DNA of 64,000 bases from Desulfovibrionaceae bacterium (GTDB lineage: Bacteria > Desulfobacterota > Desulfovibrionia > Desulfovibrionales > Desulfovibrionaceae). Numbering within the stretch: the first letter of the stretch is position 1; every line of letters begins with the position of its first letter. The stretch is from assembly GCA_022510785.1 (NCBI GenBank), contig JAFLSV010000001.1:62001-126000 (forward strand), read 5' to 3'. Below the pieces are notes generated by a model. That model ran no database searches, was not told the DNA's origin, and saw only the letters and a program-made list of their open reading frames with translations. Below, piece after piece: positions 36,745 through 45,359 of the stretch. Made by a program: the position numbers and the translations under genes.

Positions 36745-37489
36745 AGGTTTTTCTGATAAAGCTTACCACTGCGGCATGTTCTTCCCTGCCGTTGCCCGTT
36801 ACGGGCACGGGAGATCCGAAACGAAAGCGGATGGGCAGCCGAGGCCGGATGAAGCCGATATCCTTGACAAGAAAACCCGTGCCCCAGGCGTCACTTTTGA
36901 GGGCCAGCGGCATTACGGGCACCCCTGCCTTGCGGGCCAGCTTAATACCCAGACTGCTGAACTGGCGCTCGTCCACCGTATGGGAGCGCGTGCCCTGAGG
37001 AAAAATAATGACCGAACGGCCGGCATCCAGATGGCGTTGTCCGCCGTCCAGCACCGAGGCCAAGTCCTCGCGGGGATTGGCACGCCCTACCACAATCGGT
37101 TCGCGTGAGCGCAGCACGGGGCCGAGAAAGGGATATTTGAGCAGCGAATTTTTGACCACAAAGGTCACGTCCCGCACGGGCTGAATGATTCCTGGCAGAA
37201 CAAAGGTTTCCAGCGTGCTCATGTGATTGGCCACAAAAACACAGGGGGTGTTCAGACTGCGCACATGGTCGAATCCGTCAATGCGGATATCCGCCCCCAC
37301 CGCTTCCAGGGCATGCCCCACCGCTTCACTGCTCAAAATCCAGTCGTCGGCTGAGTACACGCCGGCCGCGGCCTGCTTGCCGGCCTGGTATAAGAGCGCG
37401 AGCAGGCGTGCATAGAAGCGCAGGCTGGGGAATAAGCGGGAAGCGGGGGATGGCGTCCGGTAATTGCCGGCGTAGGGGTGTGTATTCAT
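36710..37489 (-). CDS. PlsC-like lysophospholipid acyltransferase
   Basis: Probable 1-acyl-glycerol-3-phosphate or related acyltransferase at the inner membrane, 259 aa. The family block I is VANHMSTLETF, which keeps the His but has Glu where HX4D has Asp; block III reads FPQGTRS instead of FPEGTRS. GVPVMPLAL gives block IV. The two substitutions could shift activity or specificity. ATG 37489 (MNTHPYAGN) is preferred since the longer ORF lies over rarA. It overlaps rsmG and follows rarA by 28 nt. Confidence 0.85.
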   Translation of the reverse strand: MNTHPYAGNYRTPSPASRLFPSLRFYARLLALLYQAGKQAAAGVYSADDWILSSEAVGHALEAVGADIRIDGFDHVRSLNTPCVFVANHMSTLETFVLPGIIQPVRDVTFVVKNSLLKYPFLGPVLRSREPIVVGRANPREDLASVLDGGQRHLDAGRSVIIFPQGTRSHTVDERQFSSLGIKLARKAGVPVMPLALKSDAWGTGFLVKDIGFIRPRLPIRFRFGSPVPVTGNGREEHAAVVSFIRKTFDAWRSEDDQF

Positions 37490-37517
37490 AGGCTCTTGCC
37501 TGCAGCAATGTGCTCCG

Positions 37518-38795
37518 TTAAGAGTTTTTGTTTGGGCTGTCCGGCTCATCCTGATGCAGGCTTCGCCACCAGGCCGCCAGGCGGGGTTCCTCGCCCTGGT
37601 CTTTGGGTTGATAGTAACGTTTGCTTGCCACTTCAGGCGGCAGGTAATCCTGCTCCACCCAGGCTCCGGGAAAATTGTGCGGGTACTTGTACGTTTCGCC
37701 GTACCCCCATTCCTTGTGCAGTCTGGTGGTGGCATTGCGAAGATGGAGGGGAACCGCTTGGGGCCCGTTGGTCTTCACTTCGCGCAGCGCGTTGTGATAG
37801 GCCGCGTACGCGGCATTGCTCTTTTTGGACAGAGCGAGATAGACCACGGTTTCAGCCAGCGGAATATAGCCTTCGGGCATTCCCACAAATTCTACGGCCT
37901 GCTGACAGGCCACGGCCAGCGGCAGCGCATGAGGATCCGCCAGGCCGATATCCTCCGAAGCGGAAAGAATGAGACGGCGGCAGACAAAGCGTGGGTCTTC
38001 TCCTCCTTCCAACAGGCAGGCCAGGTAATAGAGCGCGGCGTCAGGGTCGCTGCCCCGGATGGATTTTATAAGCGCCGAGGCCAGTTCATAATGGCTGTCA
38101 CCGTCTTTGTCGTGACGGGTGAGCGCTTCGGGCATGGACTGCCGCACGCCGTCAAGATGGCGCTTATCCTCCGGCAGGGCTGCTGCGTGTTCCACCAGAT
38201 TGAGCAGGGTTCGCCCGTCGCCGTGAGCCATGCTGCTCAAAAAATCCAGGACATCAGGGCTCAGGTCTATGCCCGCCCTGGCCGTTCCGCGTTGCCCGAG
38301 CGTGATCAGGTCGGTTTTGCTCAAAGGACGCAGGCGCAGCACATGCAGGCGGGAGAGCAGCTGGCGGGTAACACTGAAAGAGGGATTTTCCGTCGTCGTG
38401 GCCAGCATGGTGATATCGCCATTTTCCAAAAGGGGAAGGAAAAAATCCTGCTGCGCTTTGGAAAATCGGTGCAATTCGTCCAATACCAGCACATCCACAC
38501 CGGAGAGCTGGCGCCTGAGCTGCTGCAGACCCACCTCCGGGGCGCTCAGGCGCAGAACATTGCGGCCCCGCGCTTTGGCCAGAAGCAGCGCCAGGGTGGA
38601 TTTGCCGCAGCCCGGCGGCCCAAACAGCAAAAGACTGGGAAGACGCGGCGAATCCAGCAGGGCCTGAATACGATCTTTAAGGTGGGGCTGCCCCACAAAG
38701 TCCGCCGTCTCCGAGGGGCGCAGACTTTCAGCCAGGGGCTGGGAAAGGGGCATGGCGCTTTTCTCATGCGTCCGCACATCCGGCATTGTTCGCAT
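37518..38795 (-). CDS. rarA: Replication-associated recombination protein RarA (MgsA)
   Basis: AAA+ ATPase of the clamp-loader/RuvB-like group acting at stalled forks. The roughly 425-aa protein has an early RPSETADFVGQPHL, Walker A FGPPGCGKSTLALLLA, Walker B VLVLDELHRFSKAQQDFFLP, sensor 1 ATTENPSFSVTRQLLSR, and a C-terminal tetramerisation domain (IKSIRGSDPDAALYYLACLLEGGEDPRF and ADPHALPLAVACQQAVEFVGMPEG). The start is uncertain among ATG 38810, 38795 and 38786; GGGAGAT lies between the first two. Confidence 0.93.
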   Translation of the reverse strand: MRTMPDVRTHEKSAMPLSQPLAESLRPSETADFVGQPHLKDRIQALLDSPRLPSLLLFGPPGCGKSTLALLLAKARGRNVLRLSAPEVGLQQLRRQLSGVDVLVLDELHRFSKAQQDFFLPLLENGDITMLATTTENPSFSVTRQLLSRLHVLRLRPLSKTDLITLGQRGTARAGIDLSPDVLDFLSSMAHGDGRTLLNLVEHAAALPEDKRHLDGVRQSMPEALTRHDKDGDSHYELASALIKSIRGSDPDAALYYLACLLEGGEDPRFVCRRLILSASEDIGLADPHALPLAVACQQAVEFVGMPEGYIPLAETVVYLALSKKSNAAYAAYHNALREVKTNGPQAVPLHLRNATTRLHKEWGYGETYKYPHNFPGAWVEQDYLPPEVASKRYYQPKDQGEEPRLAAWWRSLHQDEPDSPNKNS

Positions 38796-38824
38796 ATCTC
38801 CCTGCCGCATACGCGGTATCTCTG

Positions 38825-39562
38825 TCAGCGTTTGTCAGCGGCGTGTTCCTGGCGTTTCCACCAGTGCAGGCCCAGAGCCATGACGGCAGCTGTTTCCCAG
38901 CGCAGAATGCGCGTGCCCATGCTCAGCGTCTTAAACCCCGCGTTCTCCAAAGTGTGAACCTCACGAGGGCTGAAGCCTCCTTCCGGGCCCACCACGCAAA
39001 CCGTATCACCGGGCAAGCCAAGGGCTTCGTCATCAAGAAACGCCTGATGCGCATAATCGCTTTCCACAAGCGCCTGTTTATGGGCGCAATCTTTGGCAGC
39101 GGCGATTAATTCATCCACCCCTCCGGGCAGGGTGCGCAGCTCTGGCAGCCAGGGATTTCGGCATTGCTTGGCTCCGGCGATCAACTGTCCTTCCCATTTG
39201 GCGTGGATATCACCGGGCACGGGGAACTGGCTGCGATCAGCCTGCCAGAACCACAGGGCGGAGGCTTCCAGTTCCACAGCCTTTTCCAGAATCCATCCCC
39301 GCCGGGCGGCTTTGCCCCAGCCCGCCGCCAGAATGACCCGCGACCCGGGTTCAGGGTGCGTGCGTTCGCGGAGAATCGCAAGCTCCACGCTCTGCCTAGA
39401 TGTTTTAACTATGCGGCACACGGCTTCCCGGCCCCGTCCGTCCAGCAGTGTCACGTCCTCACCGGGCTTCAGCCGCAGCACGCGCAGCAGATGATGGGCC
39501 TCGCTTCCTTCGAGAAAAAGATGCTGTGCCCAGGCGTTCGGGGGCAGAAAAAAGCTGTGCAT
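38825..39562 (-). CDS. rsmE: 16S rRNA (uracil1498-N3)-methyltransferase
   Basis: SPOUT-class methyltransferase modifying U1498 of 16S rRNA. The 245-aa protein has an N-terminal PUA-like part (HHLLRVLRLKPGEDVTLLDG), then KAARRGWILEKAVELEASALWFW and the knot motifs VCVVGPEGGFSPREV and LSMGTRILRWETAAVMAL. A GGGAGAC precedes its ATG. It follows the unrecognised 576-aa gene by 42 nt and is co-directional with rarA. Confidence 0.94.
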   Translation of the reverse strand: MHSFFLPPNAWAQHLFLEGSEAHHLLRVLRLKPGEDVTLLDGRGREAVCRIVKTSRQSVELAILRERTHPEPGSRVILAAGWGKAARRGWILEKAVELEASALWFWQADRSQFPVPGDIHAKWEGQLIAGAKQCRNPWLPELRTLPGGVDELIAAAKDCAHKQALVESDYAHQAFLDDEALGLPGDTVCVVGPEGGFSPREVHTLENAGFKTLSMGTRILRWETAAVMALGLHWWKRQEHAADKR

Positions 39563-39604
39563 GGGAAGTCTCCCTGTCCGGGCTTTGCGTATGGAGCGGG
39601 CCAG

Positions 39605-41335
39605 TCAGGCAGCCGCCTCATCGCTGGCCTGATGAGTTTTGCGTATGGCGTTGAAATCATCGAGCAGCACCACCAGGCGGCCATATTTGCGCCGTACCTC
39701 CTGCCCGGCCCTGGTCAGAGACTGTTCCGCCTTTTCCACATAATGGCGTCGCAGATAGCGATCGTTCAGCATGGCTTCAATATGGTGAATAGTGGCCGCT
39801 ACCAAATCGTCGAAGTAAACGGAAACCTCAAATTTTAATTCCTGCAGAAGGGTCAATGCTTCAGACAGCATACGATCATAATTGAGGTGCTCATTCCGAT
39901 ACACACGGGTTCGTATTTCTTCCAGGCAGCGAATTTTACGGGCTTGCTGAATATAACGATAGCGTTTGCGCACTTCCTGTTTGAGGTCAGCCAGTTCATC
40001 CAGACTGTCAGAATGATCAAGATTGGCAAAATAATTGTCAAGAACTTTGCCCGTATTGGTAAAAAACTCCTCACTATAGCCTATAATGCGCCGCTGATGC
40101 TTGGTCAACCAGACGTACAGGAATTTGAGGCGTTTTTCATCGGTATCGGTATTTTCTACAATCTCCGTGCGTTTGAACACGACACGGCCCGTGTATTCGC
40201 CGCGAACAATATCGTTGAGGCGCAAAATGAGGTTGGTGGAATCACGGATGATATTCAGCCCGTCGATATTTTCACCGGTCAACGGGTGGATGATCTGCTG
40301 AGACAGGACAGACAGGGCGCGATCCTGGCGCACGTTGTCCGGATCATAGGAGTGCTGGCGATAGCATACCCGCAGCAGGGCCACCCTGTTTTTTTCATCC
40401 ACAAAGGCGCTGCTTTCATGCAGGGTATCCAGCACCTCTTTCTGATCTTCATCGATACGGATAAGAGCGATTTTTTCCACATGGGGGTAGCGGGTGGCCG
40501 TGCCGTCGTTCCAGATGGACGTGATCACTCTGTCCGACTGGCCCAGCACCCGGATAAGAAAACGCTCGCCCATCTTATGAAGCCGTCTTGCGAAAAGCGC
40601 GGCAGACGAACGCCGCTCAGACGCCACGGGGAAGCCATACAGTTCCATAAGAAACTGCATGACAAAAGAACGGTTGCGTTCGTACAGGTCGTTGTTGCCC
40701 ATCTGGAATTTTCCGATACGCATGCCAAATCGTTTGAGTTCACCATCAATATCAGAGGGCAGTGATGCGAAGACCCCGGCCATCTGGAAGTGATCATAGG
40801 CATTTTTGGCCAGGACATGAGCGCGATCCATGCATAATATATAGGGCAATAGTGAAGGGTATAATTCCAAAGCTGTTGTATCAAGGCGCTGAAATTCTTT
40901 CCTGAACTGATCATGGAGAGTACGTGGCAAACGTGTCAGCAGTGTTTGCATATTAGAACCAAGTATAGTGCTTTCAAGAGGACAACATGGCCCACGCGCT
41001 ATATCCAGTAAATCAGTGACAGGGTGAATAATATCATACTGAAAAATTTCATTAAATGACAAAAGAGGACGATCAAACACTAAAAGAGAAAAACCTGGGA
41101 GGTTGTGATATTCGTATACATCAGGCTCAAAAGAAGGTAATAAGGAGCGAGGCTCTACAAGTGGGTATTCTTTCCATTCAGAAAACGGTCTGATAAGACA
41201 TTCTCTTATATGAACAAAGTCAAGAAAAAGTTTAAGTTCCATCATGCTTGTGATAGAAAGCCCGTCACAAAAGATGGCTTCGTCCGCAAAAAACGGCCAT
41301 TTTCCCGAAGAAAAGGCTTTTTTCCAGTCAATCAC
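39605..41335 (-). CDS. Unrecognised 576-aa protein
   Basis: A large soluble protein that I cannot assign. No signal peptide, membrane segment or nucleotide-binding motif is visible. The N-terminal third is aromatic-rich and contains VYEYHNLPGFSLLVFDRPLL; the middle has FQMGNNDLYERNRSFVMQFL and VEKIALIRIDEDQKEVLD; the last 200 residues are highly charged and probably helical (LADLKQEVRKRYRYIQQARKIRCLEEIRTRVYRNE, LRRHYVEKAEQSLTRAGQEVRRKYG). GTG 41335 follows CGAAGGGGA; the track uses TTG 41359. First gene of the rsmE-rarA cluster. Confidence 0.7.
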   Translation of the reverse strand: MIDWKKAFSSGKWPFFADEAIFCDGLSITSMMELKLFLDFVHIRECLIRPFSEWKEYPLVEPRSLLPSFEPDVYEYHNLPGFSLLVFDRPLLSFNEIFQYDIIHPVTDLLDIARGPCCPLESTILGSNMQTLLTRLPRTLHDQFRKEFQRLDTTALELYPSLLPYILCMDRAHVLAKNAYDHFQMAGVFASLPSDIDGELKRFGMRIGKFQMGNNDLYERNRSFVMQFLMELYGFPVASERRSSAALFARRLHKMGERFLIRVLGQSDRVITSIWNDGTATRYPHVEKIALIRIDEDQKEVLDTLHESSAFVDEKNRVALLRVCYRQHSYDPDNVRQDRALSVLSQQIIHPLTGENIDGLNIIRDSTNLILRLNDIVRGEYTGRVVFKRTEIVENTDTDEKRLKFLYVWLTKHQRRIIGYSEEFFTNTGKVLDNYFANLDHSDSLDELADLKQEVRKRYRYIQQARKIRCLEEIRTRVYRNEHLNYDRMLSEALTLLQELKFEVSVYFDDLVAATIHHIEAMLNDRYLRRHYVEKAEQSLTRAGQEVRRKYGRLVVLLDDFNAIRKTHQASDEAAA

Positions 41336-41606
41336 GACGTATATTCCCCTTCGCAGCAACTTTTTTTATTTTTTGGTTTTGTGCCTCGTGTTCCTGCCTC
41401 ACTCATATTTCGGTTTTTTTTCTAGCACAAAAAAGGACGATATTCCAGTACCTGAATCGCATCTTTCCCCAGCGGGAAGGGTAAAAATATACGAAAGCGC
41501 ATTATCAGCGACTTAATTTTCTGATCGAACCCTTGGGAAACGGCTTGCCCCAAACCCGCCTGCTTGGTACAAGAAAACACCCAAACCCCTTAGCCAGGCT
41601 GTTCCC

Positions 41607-42650
41607 ATGATTGCCCAAACTCCTGCACAATCCCTGCTTGCCCTGGTGGCCAGTGTTTTTGATGCGTATTCCGTCGTGCTGTTTCAAACCGATGACGAAA
41701 GCGGGCAAAGTGAGGCCCGCCTGAGTGCGTGTTTCAGCCAGGGCGGGCAGATTGCCCACGGCGCGTCTGTGCCCCCCGGAAAGGGTCTGGTTGGCTGGAT
41801 ACTTCGCAACAAGGCTCCGCTTCTGGTGGATTCCATTGACCAGAACCAGGCTTTTTTGGGGTATTATCAGGAAGGAGACGAGCCGGACATCCGTTCCTTT
41901 ATGGGCTGCCCCGTGCCCGGCGGGGGCGCCTTGTGCGTGGACAGCACCCGGGCGGGCGCTTTTGCGGGCAGCCGCCAGAAGCTTCTGCCCCTGTTTGCGC
42001 ACATGATTCCGCAGTTGCAAAATCTGGCCCTGCACAGCGATCATAACCGGGAAGTCAGCGTATACTTCCATGCCCTGGAACGCATGGCCGAGCTGCGCAC
42101 CTCGTATGCGGGCTGGGGTGAATATCTCGACAGGCTGCTGGCGCTGCTCAAAGAGGTCACAGATTTTGACTACGCGGCCTTCACGTCACGGGTGGAGGGC
42201 AGCGCGGAGTATATTGTGGAAGGTGAATGTCCGCCCCTGCTCACCAAAGACGGCAATCGCGCGGAATTGCCGGTTAACAGCGGCATCGTGGGCTGGGTGT
42301 TCCGCAATGAGGAAGGAGTGCATAATGATGGCGTCGGCGGGCAGGGCGCCACTCCCATATTCGGCAAAAATCCATTGGTGCCGGACTTTGCGGCCGCCAT
42401 CTGCCTGCCGGTGACCGTGGAGGGCTGCACATGCGGCGTATTGTGTCTTGCCGCGTTAAAGCCGCATCCCGTAAGTCCTGAACTGCGTTCCTTCCTGCAT
42501 ATGACGGCGGATGAGATGGCGCGGCAGCTGGATTGTATCGCACTGCGCTACCGAATCCACAATCTTCTGCCCCGGGCCTCGCTGCAGCGGAGCGGGGCGG
42601 TGCCTTTTGATCCGGACGCGCCGCCCGTGCCCGGAACCGACGCCGATTAA
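41607..42650 (+). CDS. Tandem GAF-domain protein
   Basis: A 347-aa soluble protein with two GAF-like modules, about residues 10-140 (PPGKGLVGWILRNKAPLLVDSI, MGCPVPGGGALCVDS) and 165-310 (PVNSGIVGWVFRNEEGVHND, CLPVTVEGCTCGVLCLAAL). GAF domains bind small ligands such as cyclic nucleotides, heme or flavin, or serve as folds only. No kinase, cyclase, HD or DNA-binding output domain is attached, so it may regulate a partner. Divergent from the 576-aa gene; ribosome-binding site weak. Confidence 0.8.
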   Translation: MIAQTPAQSLLALVASVFDAYSVVLFQTDDESGQSEARLSACFSQGGQIAHGASVPPGKGLVGWILRNKAPLLVDSIDQNQAFLGYYQEGDEPDIRSFMGCPVPGGGALCVDSTRAGAFAGSRQKLLPLFAHMIPQLQNLALHSDHNREVSVYFHALERMAELRTSYAGWGEYLDRLLALLKEVTDFDYAAFTSRVEGSAEYIVEGECPPLLTKDGNRAELPVNSGIVGWVFRNEEGVHNDGVGGQGATPIFGKNPLVPDFAAAICLPVTVEGCTCGVLCLAALKPHPVSPELRSFLHMTADEMARQLDCIALRYRIHNLLPRASLQRSGAVPFDPDAPPVPGTDAD

Positions 42651-42710
42651 TAGCGGAAATATTGCCGCCATCAAGGGGTGTCTCCGCGCATGGAACGGCG
42701 GAGTACCCGT

Positions 42711-43298
42711 TCACACCCCGCTGGCAAACAGGCGGCGCGTCTTGCCGAATACCCAGCCCGACCGGACGGCCCATATCAGTTCAGGCGTCAGCAAGTCCGG
42801 CTGATGGCGAACCAGACCCTGCAATTCATCGGCGTCAACGAACATGCCGTCGCACACAATTTCAGGGGCAGGGGACGGGGGTGACGAGCCTGCCCCGGTC
42901 AGAAAAAAGGTGGCGGACAGGCTGGCTCCGCCGCTGTCTGTATACGGGAGGGAGGCCACGGAACGAATAGTGGCGACCTCAATGCCGAGCCGTTGGCGCA
43001 ACTCGCGCAGGGCCGCTCCCTCCAGCGATTCCCCGGCCAGCACGTCACCGGTGACGGAAATATCCCATAAGCCCGGATGACGAGCCAGGCGCGGGGCGCG
43101 CCGGGTCAAAAAAAGCTGGCCGCGACTGTCCCGCACACCCACAAGCACAATACGCCGGGGCAGTTTGCGGCGCAGGGCGGCACTCAACGGAGTAAGCATC
43201 AGGGGACGGTCATACCCGTCGGCAATCTCCACCAGAGACCCCAGGTCAGGAGGGGGATTGATATACGGGCAGTCGGACAGAGAACGGACAAAGCGCAT
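42711..43298 (-). CDS. Nudix-fold protein with degenerate Nudix box
   Basis: A 195-aa Nudix-family protein resembling the IPP-isomerase-like branch (RGQLFLTRRAPRLARHPGLWDISVTGDV). Its Nudix box reads G-x5-E-x7-RELRQRLGI: the metal-binding EE pair of REUXEEXGU is replaced by Gln and Arg. Hydrolysis by the usual mechanism is therefore doubtful. Divergent from rimI with 46 nt between the starts. Function unknown. Confidence 0.75.
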   Translation of the reverse strand: MRFVRSLSDCPYINPPPDLGSLVEIADGYDRPLMLTPLSAALRRKLPRRIVLVGVRDSRGQLFLTRRAPRLARHPGLWDISVTGDVLAGESLEGAALRELRQRLGIEVATIRSVASLPYTDSGGASLSATFFLTGAGSSPPSPAPEIVCDGMFVDADELQGLVRHQPDLLTPELIWAVRSGWVFGKTRRLFASGV

Positions 43299-43344
43299 GC
43301 GGATACCGGTATGGCGTCAGGCGGACTTGCCCGGCGGAGGAAAG

Positions 43345-43839
43345 ATGAAAACGGCAGTCTTTACGAGGCTGGGGCCAGACGATATGGCCGCTGTGGCTGA
43401 ACTGGAAGCACGTTGCTTTTCATCCCCATGGCGGGAGGATCAGCTGCGGGCGGCTCTTCTTTCGCCTCATTTCAGCGCGTATGGCATGAAAGGTCAAGAC
43501 CGGCTGTTCGCCTATATTTCTTTGAATCTGGTTCCCGGTGAAATCGAGGTGCTGAATATTGCCACCCATCCGGAATACAGGCGGCGCGGTCTGGCGCGGG
43601 CCCTGCTGCGCTGCGCCCTGAAGGCTGCGGCGCCCGTTGTGGAGCGGGGATACGGCGTGCGCGCCTTTCTGGAAGTCAGGGTTGGCAATGTCCCGGCTCT
43701 GGGCTTGTACCGATCGCTGGGCTTTGCCCGTGTGGGAGCGCGCAAAGGCTATTACCGCGATACAGGCGAAGATGCGCTGATTCTCCGTGTCGATCTGAGC
43801 GCCGTACCTGCCGCGGCGGAAAATGACGCCACACTGTGA
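43345..43839 (+). CDS. rimI: Ribosomal-protein-S18-alanine N-acetyltransferase RimI
   Basis: GNAT acetyltransferase for the N-terminal alanine of S18. The 164-aa protein has the acetyl-CoA loop THPEYRRRGLARALL (R/Q-x-x-G-x-A) and the RimI-type C-terminus EVRVGNVPALGLYRSLGF then YYRDTGEDALIL. ATG 43345 follows CGGAGGAAAG exactly; the upstream 60-codon extension in the track is an overlap with the divergent Nudix gene. Confidence 0.9.
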   Translation: MKTAVFTRLGPDDMAAVAELEARCFSSPWREDQLRAALLSPHFSAYGMKGQDRLFAYISLNLVPGEIEVLNIATHPEYRRRGLARALLRCALKAAAPVVERGYGVRAFLEVRVGNVPALGLYRSLGFARVGARKGYYRDTGEDALILRVDLSAVPAAAENDATL

Positions 43840-43893
43840 TGCCGGGTGACGGACATCCCGACTTGGGGGAGGGCACGGTGCGCGTTCCATGGC

Positions 43894-43926
43894 AAAAAGC
43901 GCCGCCTCTGAAATACGGGGCGGCGC
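43894..43926 (-). terminator. Intrinsic terminator of the secG operon
   Basis: On the minus strand GCGCCGCC pairs with GGCGGCGC around a 12-nt loop and is followed by TTTTTG. It lies 37 nt after the secG stop. On the plus strand there is no U-run, so it mainly serves the minus-strand genes. Confidence 0.8.
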
Positions 43927-43963
43927 CTTGATTCATGCGATGTATGCCTGGGGCGTCAGAGGG

Positions 43964-44467
43964 TCAGGATGTGGAACCGCTTTCGTTCTTTGGCGCTTCG
44001 GATACTGGCGCCGTCTCGGCTTCGTCTGGGACTGGGGCCGCCGCTTCGGAACCTGGCGTGACTGCTGCGCCGGCCGGGCTTTCCGGGGTTGATGGTTCCG
44101 AGGCCTGGGTGACATCAGCCTGGGGAGCCCCTGCCTGTGGCGCGGCCTCAGTTCCGGCGGGCGCTGTGGTCACCGGCGCGGGGGGCGGCATCACTTCGTC
44201 TCCGAAGCGCACATCCAGGATGCTTGAGCCCTTATCATGACCTGTACTGGTCATGATGTTGTAAAACAGTGAGGTGGCGATGAACAAAACGGCCAGAACG
44301 GTGGTGAGCTTGACCAGAATACCGCCCGCCCCGGCACTGCCAAAGACAGAGCTGTTGCCACCGCCGCCGAAAATGACGCCCATGCCTTCACGCCCGGCCT
44401 GCAACAGCACCAGTATGACCAGCACGACACAGACAATAACATGAAGGGTCAGAATGGCTGTCTGCAC
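43964..44467 (-). CDS. secG: Protein translocase subunit SecG with extended tail
   Basis: Small membrane subunit of SecYEG. The first 75 residues are standard SecG: two hydrophobic helices (LTLHVIVCVVLVILVLLQAGREGMG and LTTVLAVLFIATSLFYNI) around GGGGNSSVFGSAGAGG. The remaining about 90 residues are a Pro/Ala/Glu/Thr-rich low-complexity tail. GTG 44467 follows AGCAAGGAGCG and is clearly better than the track start inside tpiA. 167 aa versus about 75-110 usual. It follows tpiA by 16 nt, the familiar tpiA-secG pairing. Confidence 0.93.
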   Translation of the reverse strand: MQTAILTLHVIVCVVLVILVLLQAGREGMGVIFGGGGNSSVFGSAGAGGILVKLTTVLAVLFIATSLFYNIMTSTGHDKGSSILDVRFGDEVMPPPAPVTTAPAGTEAAPQAGAPQADVTQASEPSTPESPAGAAVTPGSEAAAPVPDEAETAPVSEAPKNESGSTS

Positions 44468-44483
44468 GTTTCGCTCCTTGCTT

Positions 44484-45239
44484 TCAGGCCGTGACAATCC
44501 TGATAAAATTTTCAGCCTGCAAAGAAGCACCACCTACCAGCACTCCGTCAACATTGTCAAGAGCCAGAATGGCCGCCGCGTTGTCAGGTTTGACACTTCC
44601 GCCATACAGCACCCTGATGTTCTGCGCCTGTGAACCGAGAAAGTCCTTCAGCAGGCCGCGAACCAGGCCATGGGCGTCCGCAATATCCTCAGACAGGGCG
44701 GTTTTTCCCGTGCCTATGGCCCATACGGGCTCGTAGGCCACGGCCAGGGCATCGGGGCTGAAGCCCTCAGGCAGATCAGCCAGGCCTTCGCGCAGCTGTT
44801 CCGTCAGCACGTCTTTCAGTTTACCCGCTTCGCGTTCGTCCAGGGTTTCCCCGACGCACAGGGTTACACGCAGGCCGTGCCTGAGGGCAAAGCCGGTTTT
44901 TTGTCCCACAAAGGCATTGCTTTCACCCAAAATGTGCCGGCGTTCCGAGTGGCCGGTCAAGACCCATGTCGCGCCGCAGGCGCTGATCATGCGCGCTGAA
45001 ATTTCGCCGGTAAACGCGCCCTCCTCGGCGGGGTACAGATTCTGCGCGCCCACCATGGCGCCGGATAAGGCGTTCATGGCTCTGGCAACGGCTTCCAGTG
45101 CGGTGAAGGGCGCAAAAACCAGCACGTCGCGCCCGGCGGGACAGGCGCCGCCCAGTTTTTCGGCAAGGCTCGTCACTGTGGCGGCAGCTTCAGGGCCAGT
45201 TTTGAACATTTTCCAGTTAGCGGCAATCAATGTTTGCAT
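44484..45239 (-). CDS. tpiA: Triosephosphate isomerase
   Basis: Interconverts dihydroxyacetone phosphate and glyceraldehyde 3-phosphate. The 251-aa TIM barrel has catalytic Lys in AANWKMFKT, His in LTGHSERRHILGE, Glu in VAYEPVWAIGTGK and the phosphate loop LYGGSVKPDNAA. ATG 45239 follows TCAGGAGCAT. It is paired with secG downstream and lies 120 nt after the YmdB-like gene. Confidence 0.98.
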   Translation of the reverse strand: MQTLIAANWKMFKTGPEAAATVTSLAEKLGGACPAGRDVLVFAPFTALEAVARAMNALSGAMVGAQNLYPAEEGAFTGEISARMISACGATWVLTGHSERRHILGESNAFVGQKTGFALRHGLRVTLCVGETLDEREAGKLKDVLTEQLREGLADLPEGFSPDALAVAYEPVWAIGTGKTALSEDIADAHGLVRGLLKDFLGSQAQNIRVLYGGSVKPDNAAAILALDNVDGVLVGGASLQAENFIRIVTA

Positions 45240-45359
45240 ACCATGCTCCTGACAAGCGGAAATTGTCTGTTTTTATCCTTGCTGGCTCCAAAAGACAAGA
45301 CATTTTGCCTCCAGGAACTCCGCCAGGCGGATACCTGCGCCTCTGTCTGCCGGGAGCTT

